From positions 1-48,536 of IMG/VR virus record IMGVR_UViG_3300033149_004736: a stretch of 48,536 nt of DNA. One strand, given 5' to 3'. This DNA is from a virus. The notes under the pieces were generated by a model. The model saw only the letters and a list, made by a program, of their open reading frames with translations, made no database searches and had not been told where the DNA came from. How positions within the stretch are numbered: position 1 is the stretch's first letter; every line of letters begins with the position of its first letter. This document shows, piece after piece, positions 16,678-24,959 of this stretch. The translations under genes were made by a program, and so were the position numbers.

Positions 16678-17402
16678 TATCTACCACCTCCCGAAAGCAT
16701 CCAGAGCAATATCGCTCTTTCTGCCTCTTCTTCACTCATGCCGGAAATATCAGGCATACCGCTTTCGGACTTTTCGGGCTGTTCGATAAAGTATTTATAT
16801 CCAAACGAGGGAATTTTCATACCCGCTGCTACAGCCGTTGCTAAAGGTTTGTAAGGTTTTATTACTTCACCGCCCGGGCCTTTTGTTTCAATACCGGCCA
16901 GTTTCCCGAGCTGGTAACCCTGGTAAGCCTGTCCCGCCGCCCCGGTCAGGCCTTGAAGTAAACTCATTCTGGCTTGCTGTTCTTCCAGTCTGCGCTGTTC
17001 TTCGCTTTGCGCTTTTTCAGCAGCGAACGCCTCTCTTGCGCCCGCTTTTGACAGCTCGCTTTCCCTGCCGAGCCTTTCTTCAACATTGGCCAGAGCGGCC
17101 ATTCGCCGTATCTCAGGCTCGGAAAGCAGGCTGATGCCGGAAATAGATTCTCCGAGTCCGCGGCTGGCGAGCAAGCCCCTGATAGAGGCTTTCTGCTGTT
17201 GCGCCACATTGCCGGTGCTTCGGGAAACACCGCCGAGAATACTTCTCCGGGCGCGGGGAGAATACTTTCCATACCTGGAAAGACCCATTAAATATTTTCC
17301 TCTTGCCGTTGACTCATATCTTGGCTTCTTTTTCCTCAGAAAATAACCAAGCAGAGAGGCGGCAGATTGGCCTATCGCGGGAATAAAAAAAGCCGGATTC
17401 AT
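16677..17402 (-). CDS. putative DNA-ejection (internal virion) protein
   Basis: A 241-residue protein starting MNPAFFIPAIGQSAASLLGY after GGAGGTGATAA. It has an amphipathic/hydrophobic N-terminus, a long Ala/Gln/Glu-rich helical middle (about 65-150: NVAQQQKASIRGLLASRGLG, EKAQSEEQRRLEEQQARMSL) and a Gly/Ala-rich segment (LLQGLTGAAGQAYQGYQLG). This composition is typical of podovirus ejection proteins that cross the membrane with the DNA. Assignment rests on composition and position, not on a recognised family signature. Confidence 0.55.
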   Translation of the reverse strand: MNPAFFIPAIGQSAASLLGYFLRKKKPRYESTARGKYLMGLSRYGKYSPRARRSILGGVSRSTGNVAQQQKASIRGLLASRGLGESISGISLLSEPEIRRMAALANVEERLGRESELSKAGAREAFAAEKAQSEEQRRLEEQQARMSLLQGLTGAAGQAYQGYQLGKLAGIETKGPGGEVIKPYKPLATAVAAGMKIPSFGYKYFIEQPEKSESGMPDISGMSEEEAERAILLWMLSGGGR

Positions 17403-17408
17403 TGTTTA

Positions 17409-18320
17409 TCACCTCCCCGACTTATCGCCAAGACGGGATTCTCTATACTTTGCATTCAAAAGTTCGAGTTCCGCCATTGCTGTGGTGAGCACAGATTTCT
17501 TTCTTTCCTGTTCGTCTTCCATGCCCCGGCATTCGGCCTCTGCGAAATCAAGCACCAGATTGCGCAATCCCTCATTGAGTTCAAAGGTAAGGCCGTCAAG
17601 GTTAAGCTGGTCGAATGAATGAGAGCAGAAATAAAAAACATCCGTGCCAAAATCCGTATCCGCGGCGGGGGAGACGGTGAAAAGAGGGGTGCCTCCTGCG
17701 CCGCCGGTTGCAGCATAATCAGTTACGACATGATAGCTCTTTTTGCCCTTGCAGTATATTACCGCCCGCTCTTTATCCGTAGTGCCGTTATAAGCATCGT
17801 CTTCCTCTGATAATCCCTCGTCCGTTGCGCCGATAAACATGGTTGTCTTGTTAGTGCTGTGAGCCGCCATTGAAAATTCGTATAAAAGCGGTTTCGGAGT
17901 TCTTAAATACCAGACTTCTACATTGGTAACAGCGGTCGGCCTGATATGAATGTTGTTCGCATAGGGAAACCAGACCGGCTCTTTGAGCGTTGCCTGGCGG
18001 AATACATTCTCAAGGCTTTTTGTCTTATCCACATTGATTTTCTTAATTTCCGGGCCGTTTGTAACAACAACCTTCCTGATACCTTCGCCGCCCTGTAACA
18101 CTTTGTTGGAAAGCCCCGAAGAAAGATCAATTTTACCGCCTGTTACGCTGACATTCGTCTGCAAAGTTTCAAGCTCTGTCAGATAAGCCGGATGAATTTC
18201 ATTCGCCACCCTGACTATGGCATTATTAACGGCGGCAACGAGTTCCATAGAGTTATAGGCGTCTTTCGGCGTATCTTCCAGCCTGACCAGCAAATAATCA
18301 ATAATTTCCTTAATAGTCAT
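17409..18320 (-). CDS. head-tail adaptor-like protein (paralogue of 24960-25910)
   Basis: The true start is the ATG at 18320 (MTIKEIIDYLLVRLEDTPKD) after AAGGAGAG; a longer frame to 18362 would run through the terminator of RNA element B. The 303-residue protein has a helical N-terminus, KIDLSSGL, a VWFPYANNIHIRP strand pair, YLRTPKPLLYEFSM, then a beta insert (TMFIGATDEGLSEEDDAYNG, VVTDYAATG, LFTVSPAADTDF) and a C-terminal helix. The same order occurs in the protein at 24960-25910, so the two are paralogues. The fold pattern fits adaptor or tail-completion proteins that sit under the portal (inference). Confidence 0.65.
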   Translation of the reverse strand: MTIKEIIDYLLVRLEDTPKDAYNSMELVAAVNNAIVRVANEIHPAYLTELETLQTNVSVTGGKIDLSSGLSNKVLQGGEGIRKVVVTNGPEIKKINVDKTKSLENVFRQATLKEPVWFPYANNIHIRPTAVTNVEVWYLRTPKPLLYEFSMAAHSTNKTTMFIGATDEGLSEEDDAYNGTTDKERAVIYCKGKKSYHVVTDYAATGGAGGTPLFTVSPAADTDFGTDVFYFCSHSFDQLNLDGLTFELNEGLRNLVLDFAEAECRGMEDEQERKKSVLTTAMAELELLNAKYRESRLGDKSGR

Positions 18321-18345
18321 AATTTCATCTCTCCTTTCGGGAAAT

Positions 18346-18450
18346 AAAAAAAGCCCGACCAAGCGCCGTTAAAGCGCCTAACCGGGCCTCGAAATTACCC
18401 GGCCTGTCTGCCGACAGGCAGGCTCAGCCGGGATTTCTCAGAAAACCGAG
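18346..18450 (-). ncRNA. structured leader/terminator RNA element, copy B
   Basis: Almost identical to copy A. The terminator stem differs at paired positions in ways that keep pairing (A has GCGUUUAGUCGGGC, B has GCGCUUGGUCGGGC against the same 5' strand). Hairpin 1 is CUCGG-UUUU-CUGAG, and the variable stem carries the palindromic 20-mer. The U-run (18346-18352) ends 25 nt before the ATG at 18320. Immediately upstream a 14-codon mini-frame (18466-18510, MKTFKGGFDKDTKN) directly follows the stop of the gene at 18511. Confidence 0.75.
18403..18422. repeat. palindromic 20-mer, copy 3
   Basis: CCTGTCTGCCGACAGGCAGG, in the variable stem of RNA element B, identical to copies 1 and 2. Confidence 0.85.
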
Positions 18451-18510
18451 TTCTAAACTAGAAATTTAATTTTTTGTGTCTTTGTCAAAACCGCCTTTAA
18501 AAGTTTTCAT

Positions 18511-21282
18511 TCAGCCGTGCAAAATCCTGATTTTATGTATTTCGGTATTGGGATAAGTCCCCTCATTTATAGCCGCAATAAGATAGCCGTAAGCATCCTC
18601 GGTTTCTTTCACCACTTCGTAGCCGCTGAAATCCTCCGTTATCTCAAGAGAGGCTTTCTTTGCCCTGCGATTTATCCGAATTTTCCTTGTTGTGATTTTT
18701 TCTGTAGCTGGCAAAATAAATGTTTCAAGAGGCTCTGTATTGTGTTCGGTATAAAGCCTGACTTCCAGATCAGAAGCGCAAATATAAGTAATATAGACCC
18801 ATCTGATAGGCCTTTCCCTGTTGTCCGCAACGCTGAATACGGGAATTCTCAAGGTGCTTCTGCTTGCCGAATCCGCCATTCCCAGGGAATAAACCTTGTC
18901 AGTATCATCATCAAAAATCATCACTTGAGCCTTTTCATCCAGAGCCATGAGATCGAATTTTCTTTCAGTTGCTATTTCGCGCCATGCCCCGGTGCTGATT
19001 CTGTAAGCCCATTTCTGATGATAGTCGGTTTCCTGCTTTGTGAAAGTTATTGTGAAAATAACCTCTCCCCTGCGCTGGTTGTATTCTGCCTTGACCGCTT
19101 CTTTCTGTGCATCAGTCATGGCGTTGAAGATATTGTCAATCGGCCAGGAAATTTTCAGCTTCTCGGTCTCGGTTGCGTCTTTAATAAATGCACTCGGTGT
19201 TATCTGATAGATTCCGTCATAGTAAACGAAATAAACTTTCCCCAGAACCTCGATACAGCCTTCCTCGGCTATGTTCCCGATATTATGAGGGCTTTCTTCC
19301 AGTTGCCAGCTCGCGGGGGTTCCGGGAGTGTCTTTAATATTTACCATGAAAAAAGCATGACGTTTGAAAATCACCGGATTGTCGCCTATATCTACAAGGC
19401 CGGTGCAGGGCCCGCCTTCAATATCGGGCAGGTCAAGCTTGTAATCCATGCCAGCCGGATGTACGTCATATTGCAGCAAGGGTGTAAAACTCACCCAATC
19501 CTCATGGACTTCTTCTTTGTCCCCGCCGGGATCAAGAACGAGATTCGCCTGAAAAAGCCGGTTGCCAATCAGTCTTGCAAACCTTGCGTTGATTTTAACC
19601 GACACCTCGCTGGTCAATGGGTGCTCTGAGCCTTCGGAAAGGGCTGTATCGAAAAACACATAATAGGCGTGGGAAGAACCGCCTTTTTCATAGTTATAAT
19701 AAAGACCGTTTTCTACTGTCAGAAGCATCCAGTTTGCGTCTTTCGGAGAATCGCCTGTCAGCGGTACGGCCTTGCTGGTAAAATGCACGGCTCTAAGTTT
19801 ATTTGCGTCTATCAATCCGTGAAAACCGTTCTCCTCCTGGCCGGAAGTATAATCAAATATCATCACCCCGCCAGCAAGGGGCTTGTCTCCCAAATCCTCG
19901 CCGATTATTCCGATTTGCTGGCCCCCAAAACCACTATCGGAATCTTCCTTTGTTACATCAACACCGTTGTTCAAATACTGCCAGGCGCAATCCCAGTAAT
20001 CACTGAATCCTCGGTTTTGAACTCCAGTATCAGTAACTTCGAAAAGCACTCTTGTCGAACTCGCATCCATTGCAGTACAGGTGAATTGATCCCAATTATT
20101 AGAATGCTTGTTCCAGAGATTTATCTTTGCGCTGCTGCCTGATGATTCGGTGCCGTACATGCCGGGAAGATAAATTACCTTTCTTCCCGAATAGAAGCCA
20201 TCGGCACTTGTTTTCACTTTATCCGATTTTCTCAGAAAATCTATCGTATGGATTTTTCTGTAAGGCCCGTAACTGTTATCAGACCTGTAAATATTCAGGG
20301 CTGTTATGCGCTTGTTATGATCCGCCTTGATTATATCGAAACCAAGCTGCAAGAATTTTTGCTCTTCAAATTCAACTTTGATTGCCTCGGATAAAAGCGA
20401 TTCCTGAATACCGTCGTAAATGTAAGAAAACTTGTAATAACGGGTGTCTTTTTCGGTTGTGATTTTAACCGAGCCGAGTTTTTCGCTCCCAGCAAAGTCT
20501 ATGTAGCTTGTATCTATCTCAACAACCGTCTGTTCATTGTCTATAACAGAATGGTCGATTCTGTACTCACCGTAGTTTGTCGTATTGCCTTCTATTTCAA
20601 AAAGAGAGCCTTTTCTGAAAACGTTGATATACATGCCGGCTATCGTAACCGTATCATTTGCCTCGCTCAAATCGGTTATCGGAATACCGCTTTCTGCCGG
20701 ACTGAACGCCTTGTCTCCCGAACGCTGAGTTATCGCAAAGGTGATGTCTGGCCTTTCAATCGCGCAATCGTAACTATAAAAAGCCGCTGAAGGCGAATAT
20801 TTCTCGTCAAAATATTTTCGATCAATATATCCGAGCCAAAGCCCCTTTGATTCGTGCGTTCCGTCAGCCTTGCCGACATTTCCGGGCAGAAAACGCAGTA
20901 TATTCCCGTTCTGGATAATCGGATTCCTGCCGACCCTGTGATACCAGTCCGAGTCATTGCCTGTGAACTGCGGCATTATGTTTTTAAGCAGAACCCAAGT
21001 AACACCGTTCCAGCCATACCAGCTAACCTTCTTGGTGCTTTGATTTATCAGCATGGCGATATAGAGAAAATCGCCGCTTAAATGGCTCTCGATATAAGTT
21101 ACAAGGTTAATCATGCCGTCTAATTCAGCATCGAGTTTCACGCCCGGCTCTGCGGTCTTGACAAGCTTGCCCGGAACTGGATACAGATTTTTGCAGACCG
21201 TCATTTTATCAGGCCCCAAGTCCTCCTGATCAGCGTTCTGCCATACCTCAGTCCAGTTGTCTATTGTTATTTCGCGCTTCAT
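18511..21282 (-). CDS. tail nozzle / tail-tube-like beta-propeller protein
   Basis: A 923-residue protein starting MKREITIDNWTEVWQNADQE, with ATGA overlap to the gene at 21279. It is beta-rich throughout with Trp/Tyr-rich strands: LYIAMLINQSTKKVSWYGWN, RYYKFSYIYDGIQESLLSE, RITALNIYRSDNSYGPYRKI, PVIFKRHAFFMVNIKD, GKVYFVYYDGIYQITPSAFI, QKWAYRISTGAWREI. The R-H-x-F-F and Y-D-G-I-Y-x-x-T elements recall the propeller parts of podovirus tail nozzle proteins (P22 gp10, T7 gp12 type). Length and position between adaptor-like genes agree. No sequence-level homology is proven. Confidence 0.65.
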   Translation of the reverse strand: MKREITIDNWTEVWQNADQEDLGPDKMTVCKNLYPVPGKLVKTAEPGVKLDAELDGMINLVTYIESHLSGDFLYIAMLINQSTKKVSWYGWNGVTWVLLKNIMPQFTGNDSDWYHRVGRNPIIQNGNILRFLPGNVGKADGTHESKGLWLGYIDRKYFDEKYSPSAAFYSYDCAIERPDITFAITQRSGDKAFSPAESGIPITDLSEANDTVTIAGMYINVFRKGSLFEIEGNTTNYGEYRIDHSVIDNEQTVVEIDTSYIDFAGSEKLGSVKITTEKDTRYYKFSYIYDGIQESLLSEAIKVEFEEQKFLQLGFDIIKADHNKRITALNIYRSDNSYGPYRKIHTIDFLRKSDKVKTSADGFYSGRKVIYLPGMYGTESSGSSAKINLWNKHSNNWDQFTCTAMDASSTRVLFEVTDTGVQNRGFSDYWDCAWQYLNNGVDVTKEDSDSGFGGQQIGIIGEDLGDKPLAGGVMIFDYTSGQEENGFHGLIDANKLRAVHFTSKAVPLTGDSPKDANWMLLTVENGLYYNYEKGGSSHAYYVFFDTALSEGSEHPLTSEVSVKINARFARLIGNRLFQANLVLDPGGDKEEVHEDWVSFTPLLQYDVHPAGMDYKLDLPDIEGGPCTGLVDIGDNPVIFKRHAFFMVNIKDTPGTPASWQLEESPHNIGNIAEEGCIEVLGKVYFVYYDGIYQITPSAFIKDATETEKLKISWPIDNIFNAMTDAQKEAVKAEYNQRRGEVIFTITFTKQETDYHQKWAYRISTGAWREIATERKFDLMALDEKAQVMIFDDDTDKVYSLGMADSASRSTLRIPVFSVADNRERPIRWVYITYICASDLEVRLYTEHNTEPLETFILPATEKITTRKIRINRRAKKASLEITEDFSGYEVVKETEDAYGYLIAAINEGTYPNTEIHKIRILHG

Positions 21283-21899
21283 GAAAACTTATGCTCCTTT
21301 AAATCGCCGCTCGGCTTATGAACTATATCGGTTTTTTTCTGTGCGCTCTGACCCGAAGGAACGGTTATTCGCCTGTGAATCGCTTTCTTCTCATTATAGC
21401 TGATGGTTCCCAGGTTTAGCGTTTTCGAATAGTTTCCGTCAGGATTTCCCTCTCCATCATCCAGACAGTAATCAAACCAGCCGGATTCATCGGGCGGGGT
21501 ATCGGTGTCAACAGGCTCTATCTTCGCATTGTCAATATCATAGCCGAGATACACAGGATCTCCCTTGCTGTGGCTTGCCGGTGTGGTTCCCCTGAATCCT
21601 CTTTCGCAGTTTGTCAAAGTATTCGTACCGCCGCCGGAGCCTATCTTTATTTTTTCCGTGCCGATGATTATTACTTTCAGTTGCGTATAGTTAAATCTCG
21701 GAGCATCGAGCTTTATCGTTTCTGTCTGGTCATCTATATCTTCGGAAAGTTTTGTCTGCTCTATGCCTAGGAAAAGAGGGGTGATTCTTACTTCCCCCGA
21801 ATCTCCGTCAACATCCTGTTCCTCGTCCGGCAAAAAATACTCGCCTTCATCAGAGATTTGTTCGGTTAAGGTTTCGTCTTTATAAAGCGTCAAGCTCAT
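21279..21899 (-). CDS. tail-associated beta-domain protein
   Basis: A 206-residue acidic protein. Residues about 80-125 contain the segment VIIIGTEKIKIGSGGGTNTL, CERGFRGTTPASHSKGDPVY. The C-x-R-G-x-x-G-T-x-x-x-x-H-x-x-G-D-x-V-Y pattern is one I recall in phage tail-associated proteins. The C-terminal part (SYNEKKAIHRRITVPSGQSA) is a further beta region. It overlaps both neighbours by four bases, forming a coupled block with the nozzle candidate. Confidence 0.6.
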   Translation of the reverse strand: MSLTLYKDETLTEQISDEGEYFLPDEEQDVDGDSGEVRITPLFLGIEQTKLSEDIDDQTETIKLDAPRFNYTQLKVIIIGTEKIKIGSGGGTNTLTNCERGFRGTTPASHSKGDPVYLGYDIDNAKIEPVDTDTPPDESGWFDYCLDDGEGNPDGNYSKTLNLGTISYNEKKAIHRRITVPSGQSAQKKTDIVHKPSGDLKEHKFS

Positions 21900-22087
21900 T
21901 TTTCCTTTCCCGCCTTCGGCCTGAGAAGCTTTTGCAGGGCATTAATTGAACCGCGCCTTTCAACGATTCTATTCGTCAGCTCGATTTCTTCCTGCTTGAT
22001 TGCATTCAGTCTTTGAATATCGGCGTCCTGCAATCTTTCAAGTTCTGCAAGCTCTTCCTGCGCCTCTTCCTTAAAACTTTTTGACAT
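21896..22087 (-). CDS. small coiled-coil protein
   Basis: From the ATG at 22087 (AAAGAGGTG upstream) the protein has 63 residues: MSKSFKEEAQEELAELERLQ and onward, almost wholly helical, with heptad leucines and isoleucines (LERLQDADIQRLNAIKQEEI, LTNRIVERRGSINALQKLL) and a basic tail. It is the first gene after RNA element C and overlaps the gene at 21279. It might be an assembly factor or a trimeric coiled coil; function unknown. Confidence 0.6.
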   Translation of the reverse strand: MSKSFKEEAQEELAELERLQDADIQRLNAIKQEEIELTNRIVERRGSINALQKLLRPKAGKEK

Positions 22088-22108
22088 TTTCACCTCTTTG
22101 GATAAAAC

Positions 22109-22197
22109 AAAAAAGCCCGAATCTGCATACTGCGGCAAATTCGGGCTTTGGAATCACTCAACCTTTAACTGTGGTTAAGATTCCTCGGAAAACCGAG
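22109..22197 (-). ncRNA. structured leader/terminator RNA element, copy C
   Basis: Same three-part layout with different sequence. Hairpin 1 is CUCGG-UUUU-CCGAG, where C-C-G-A-G restores a Watson-Crick pair that is G-U in the other copies. Hairpin 2 has stem GGAAUC / GAUUCC with apical CUUAACC / GGUUGAG. Hairpin 3 is AAGCCCGAAU / AUUCGGGCUU followed by U6. The U-run ends 21 nt before the ATG at 22087. Confidence 0.75.
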
Positions 22198-22208
22198 CTG
22201 TATCTAAA

Positions 22209-22643
22209 CTAATTTGATAATGCCACTGCATTTTCCCTGGCAATTAGTCCGTGCTCTCGGCAGGCCTCCAGAAGCTCGTTTATCGCCCTGGCATTGTCAG
22301 CCTGTGTACCATTAGAACCGGCAATTGCTGGTTGCTGAGAGCCGAGAACCGGAATATCACCTATTAGAATTTCTCCATTTTTTATTTTTATCGTTGCGCT
22401 CCCATGAGCCGCAATCAATTGCATAACTTCTTGATAACCATTGTAAAATGTAATATACACATCGGTATCGCATTTGCTAAGTACGATTCTGGTACTGCCT
22501 TCCCCAACCGTAAACACATCATTGTCATAGGGCGGAACAGCCTCAGATGCCAAAGATGGTTCTGTTGATGTAATTAAATCTTTCGTTCTTTCTTTGTCGC
22601 ATCCTATTAAGATTAAAACAAAAACCAAGATAATTCTAAACAT
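22209..22643 (-). CDS. putative lipoprotein
   Basis: The ATG at 22643 follows GGAGGTGATT. The protein starts MFRIILVFVLILIGCDKERT, a lipoprotein signal with lipobox LIGC (Cys15 predicted acylated). The remainder of about 130 residues has a beta-rich centre (VFTVGEGSTRIVLSKCDTDV, YITFYNGYQEVMQLIA) and a helical C-terminus. Lipoproteins inside late operons sometimes act in lysis or superinfection exclusion; which applies here cannot be told. It lies between the tail fibre gene and RNA element C. Confidence 0.6.
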   Translation of the reverse strand: MFRIILVFVLILIGCDKERTKDLITSTEPSLASEAVPPYDNDVFTVGEGSTRIVLSKCDTDVYITFYNGYQEVMQLIAAHGSATIKIKNGEILIGDIPVLGSQQPAIAGSNGTQADNARAINELLEACREHGLIARENAVALSN

Positions 22644-22721
22644 AATCACCTCCCGGCGTGATAAAAAAGGGTTTTGCCTAATTATAATCTCAATTTTACA
22701 TCATTTCAACAATTGTTGCTT

Positions 22722-24950
22722 TTAATCTGCGGTCAAACCATGTCCTGATGTACCAAGTCTGTCAAGTAAGAGATTGAATTTCCCCACCAAAGCATTCAAA
22801 TTATCTTTAATCGAATTAATTTCGGTTCTCATATTTGTCAGTTTCGTATTAAAACCAGACCTGTTGACCGAATCTGAACCGGAATCCAATGTTATCTCGC
22901 TTATGCCGGAAGCTGTAGAGGCATCTCCGACTGCATTCTGGCGTGAACCAACAACTTGATTACCATTTATTTTGATAAAACCATCCGAGCCGCTTACTCC
23001 CGTTTCAACTTTTGAATTGCCACCATAGTTAAGCCTGTACATTCCATGATAATATTCCGATTCATAATCTCCATTTATATCTCTTAGAGTAAGATAGCCA
23101 TATCCGCCCTGACTATAAGCTTGCAATATACCAACCGCAGTATTACTGACGTATAATTTTAATTCATGCGAACCATCATAAGTTCCTAACTGCACCCTTG
23201 TTACTCCAGAACCGGTTTTTATCCCCCCATTCGCTTTCAAAATCCCCTGAATTTCAACATCTGATGTAAATGTTGTTTCGCTGTCTATGGCAAGTTTACC
23301 GCCGCCGATTCTTATACCTTCACTTGAACTGTTGATAGTAGCTATAATTTCACCGGTTTCTCCAGCACTTGTCAAGGGTGTAAAATTGAGCTTGCTTAAG
23401 GTAACAGAATTTGCCGCTATCTTATCAGCCGTAACAGCCAGGGCAGCCAGTTTTCCGGTTGTAACCGCTCCTGCGGCTATCTTTGCGGCCTCTACGCAAT
23501 TCGCCTGCAGCTTTGGAGTGCTTATTGCATCATTATCTACTTTGGTTTCTGTTATTGAAAGATTCGCAAGCTTTTCTGTGGTTATTGTCAGGTCTTCTAT
23601 TTCAGCCTCGGTCAGGGCTTTCAGTTTAACGTGTTCTGCATCAATTGTTCTGGAATCTATAATTTCCCCGGTTACTTTCTTTATCTTGTCCGGGTCTGAA
23701 GCCGAACTCCACTCGCTTTCATTACCGGCGTAATCAACGCCTTTTGCTCTGAATACAAGAGTCTTTTCAGCCCATTCAGCCGGTATTCCTTGAGTGTATT
23801 GATGGTGTTCGGCCATACCGGCAAAAAGAAAGCCGGTGCCGCATCCGGTGCATTCTTCGTCCGGGTCGCCGGTCTGACCTTCCGGCTTGTAGCATATTAC
23901 CCAGTAATGCCAGTCCGGGCAGGGATCGCCATTGTTCTGGGTAGGAGGGGGTTTGTTCGAATCATACGGATTATAGAATTTAATCTCAAAATGAGTGGCA
24001 AAGGTTTCCACCGTAAAAGTCGGCGGGTCAGGCGCAGTGGTATCGTCATCCAGAGTTATTTCCTGATAGTCGTTCGGGTCTGCGCCGCCCGGTTCACTCG
24101 GATTGCCGTTGAGGGCAACCGCAATTACCCGGTAGCGATACTTCCATCCGGTTGTCAGCTTCGGATCTGTGTCCTCGAAAGGAAACCTGCTCGGAGGAAC
24201 TTCTTTATTCTCGGGTACATAAGTCCTTATTTCCTCGTAAGGCTCAGTACCGTCAAAAGAGCCTGAGCCTGAATCGGTTGCCCGAAAAATCTTATAATGC
24301 TCAATGTAGTCCTTCTGGCCGGCGGGAGCCAGAATCCGAAGCAATATAGTGTAGGCGAAATGCCCGGGCTTCATCGGATAATAGTTAATGGTCGGATAAC
24401 CGTTCTCAGCATCCAGAGAAGGCGCAGAAGGAACAAAATCGGCAGGAAGATGGATTTTTGACCAAGCTTCTTTTTTCTCGCTCAGAGGGCCTTTCTCAGA
24501 ATCGCTGACCGACCTGATTTTAAACATTCGAAAAACCCTTCCGGGCGAATTTTCAGCCGGCGCCCTGACAATCAGTTCCAGAACGCCCTCGGAGGCGTTT
24601 TCCCGGTATTCCCATATTCCACCTGCAATCTTGTACTGTCCGGTGTAATAGGCATCGAACCAGTACACGATATAACAAATGGCATCCGGCACTACGCTCT
24701 TTATGATAATACGCCAGCCGCCCTCTATACCCTCAAGAGTCCATTCCGGCGGCTGTATATCGCCTTCCGGCAAGTCTTCAGTTCTCGGATACCCAGTGCC
24801 AAAAATGCTGCGATAATCCCTGACCTGCTTCTTGCTGAGAATAGCGCCGGAATCCACATCCTTCATCAGCAGGAAATCATTGTCGGAAATTTCCGGTGCG
24901 GTCGGAAGCTCGATAGGTTTCAAATCAAGATTTTTGTCATGATCTGCCAT
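22722..24950 (-). CDS. tail fibre / host-specificity protein with FN3-like domains
   Basis: A 742-residue protein. After a short N-terminal region with ISDNDFLLMKDVDSGA comes a series of fibronectin-III-like domains (about 66-440; for example HYKIFRATDSGSGSFDG, GWKYRYRVIAVALNGNPSEP, LVFRAKGVDYAGNESEWSSA). Residues about 440-540 form a repetitive shaft with pseudo-repeats LTITTEKLANLSIT, AVTTGKLAALAVTADKIAAN. A beta-rich head follows (GIKTGSGVTRVQLGTYDGS), and the C-terminal 60 residues form a coiled coil (NLNALVGKFNLLLDRLG). This is the usual build of a receptor-binding fibre or tip protein. No chaperone-type cleavage domain is recognised. Confidence 0.75.
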   Translation of the reverse strand: MADHDKNLDLKPIELPTAPEISDNDFLLMKDVDSGAILSKKQVRDYRSIFGTGYPRTEDLPEGDIQPPEWTLEGIEGGWRIIIKSVVPDAICYIVYWFDAYYTGQYKIAGGIWEYRENASEGVLELIVRAPAENSPGRVFRMFKIRSVSDSEKGPLSEKKEAWSKIHLPADFVPSAPSLDAENGYPTINYYPMKPGHFAYTILLRILAPAGQKDYIEHYKIFRATDSGSGSFDGTEPYEEIRTYVPENKEVPPSRFPFEDTDPKLTTGWKYRYRVIAVALNGNPSEPGGADPNDYQEITLDDDTTAPDPPTFTVETFATHFEIKFYNPYDSNKPPPTQNNGDPCPDWHYWVICYKPEGQTGDPDEECTGCGTGFLFAGMAEHHQYTQGIPAEWAEKTLVFRAKGVDYAGNESEWSSASDPDKIKKVTGEIIDSRTIDAEHVKLKALTEAEIEDLTITTEKLANLSITETKVDNDAISTPKLQANCVEAAKIAAGAVTTGKLAALAVTADKIAANSVTLSKLNFTPLTSAGETGEIIATINSSSEGIRIGGGKLAIDSETTFTSDVEIQGILKANGGIKTGSGVTRVQLGTYDGSHELKLYVSNTAVGILQAYSQGGYGYLTLRDINGDYESEYYHGMYRLNYGGNSKVETGVSGSDGFIKINGNQVVGSRQNAVGDASTASGISEITLDSGSDSVNRSGFNTKLTNMRTEINSIKDNLNALVGKFNLLLDRLGTSGHGLTAD

Positions 24951-24959
24951 GTACCGGCA

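Noticed and set aside
18517-19629. Plus-strand 370-codon ORF
   Set aside because: Antisense to the nozzle-like gene, no ribosome site, no recognisable domain; Cys/Phe/Ile-rich composition is the complement of the coding strand.
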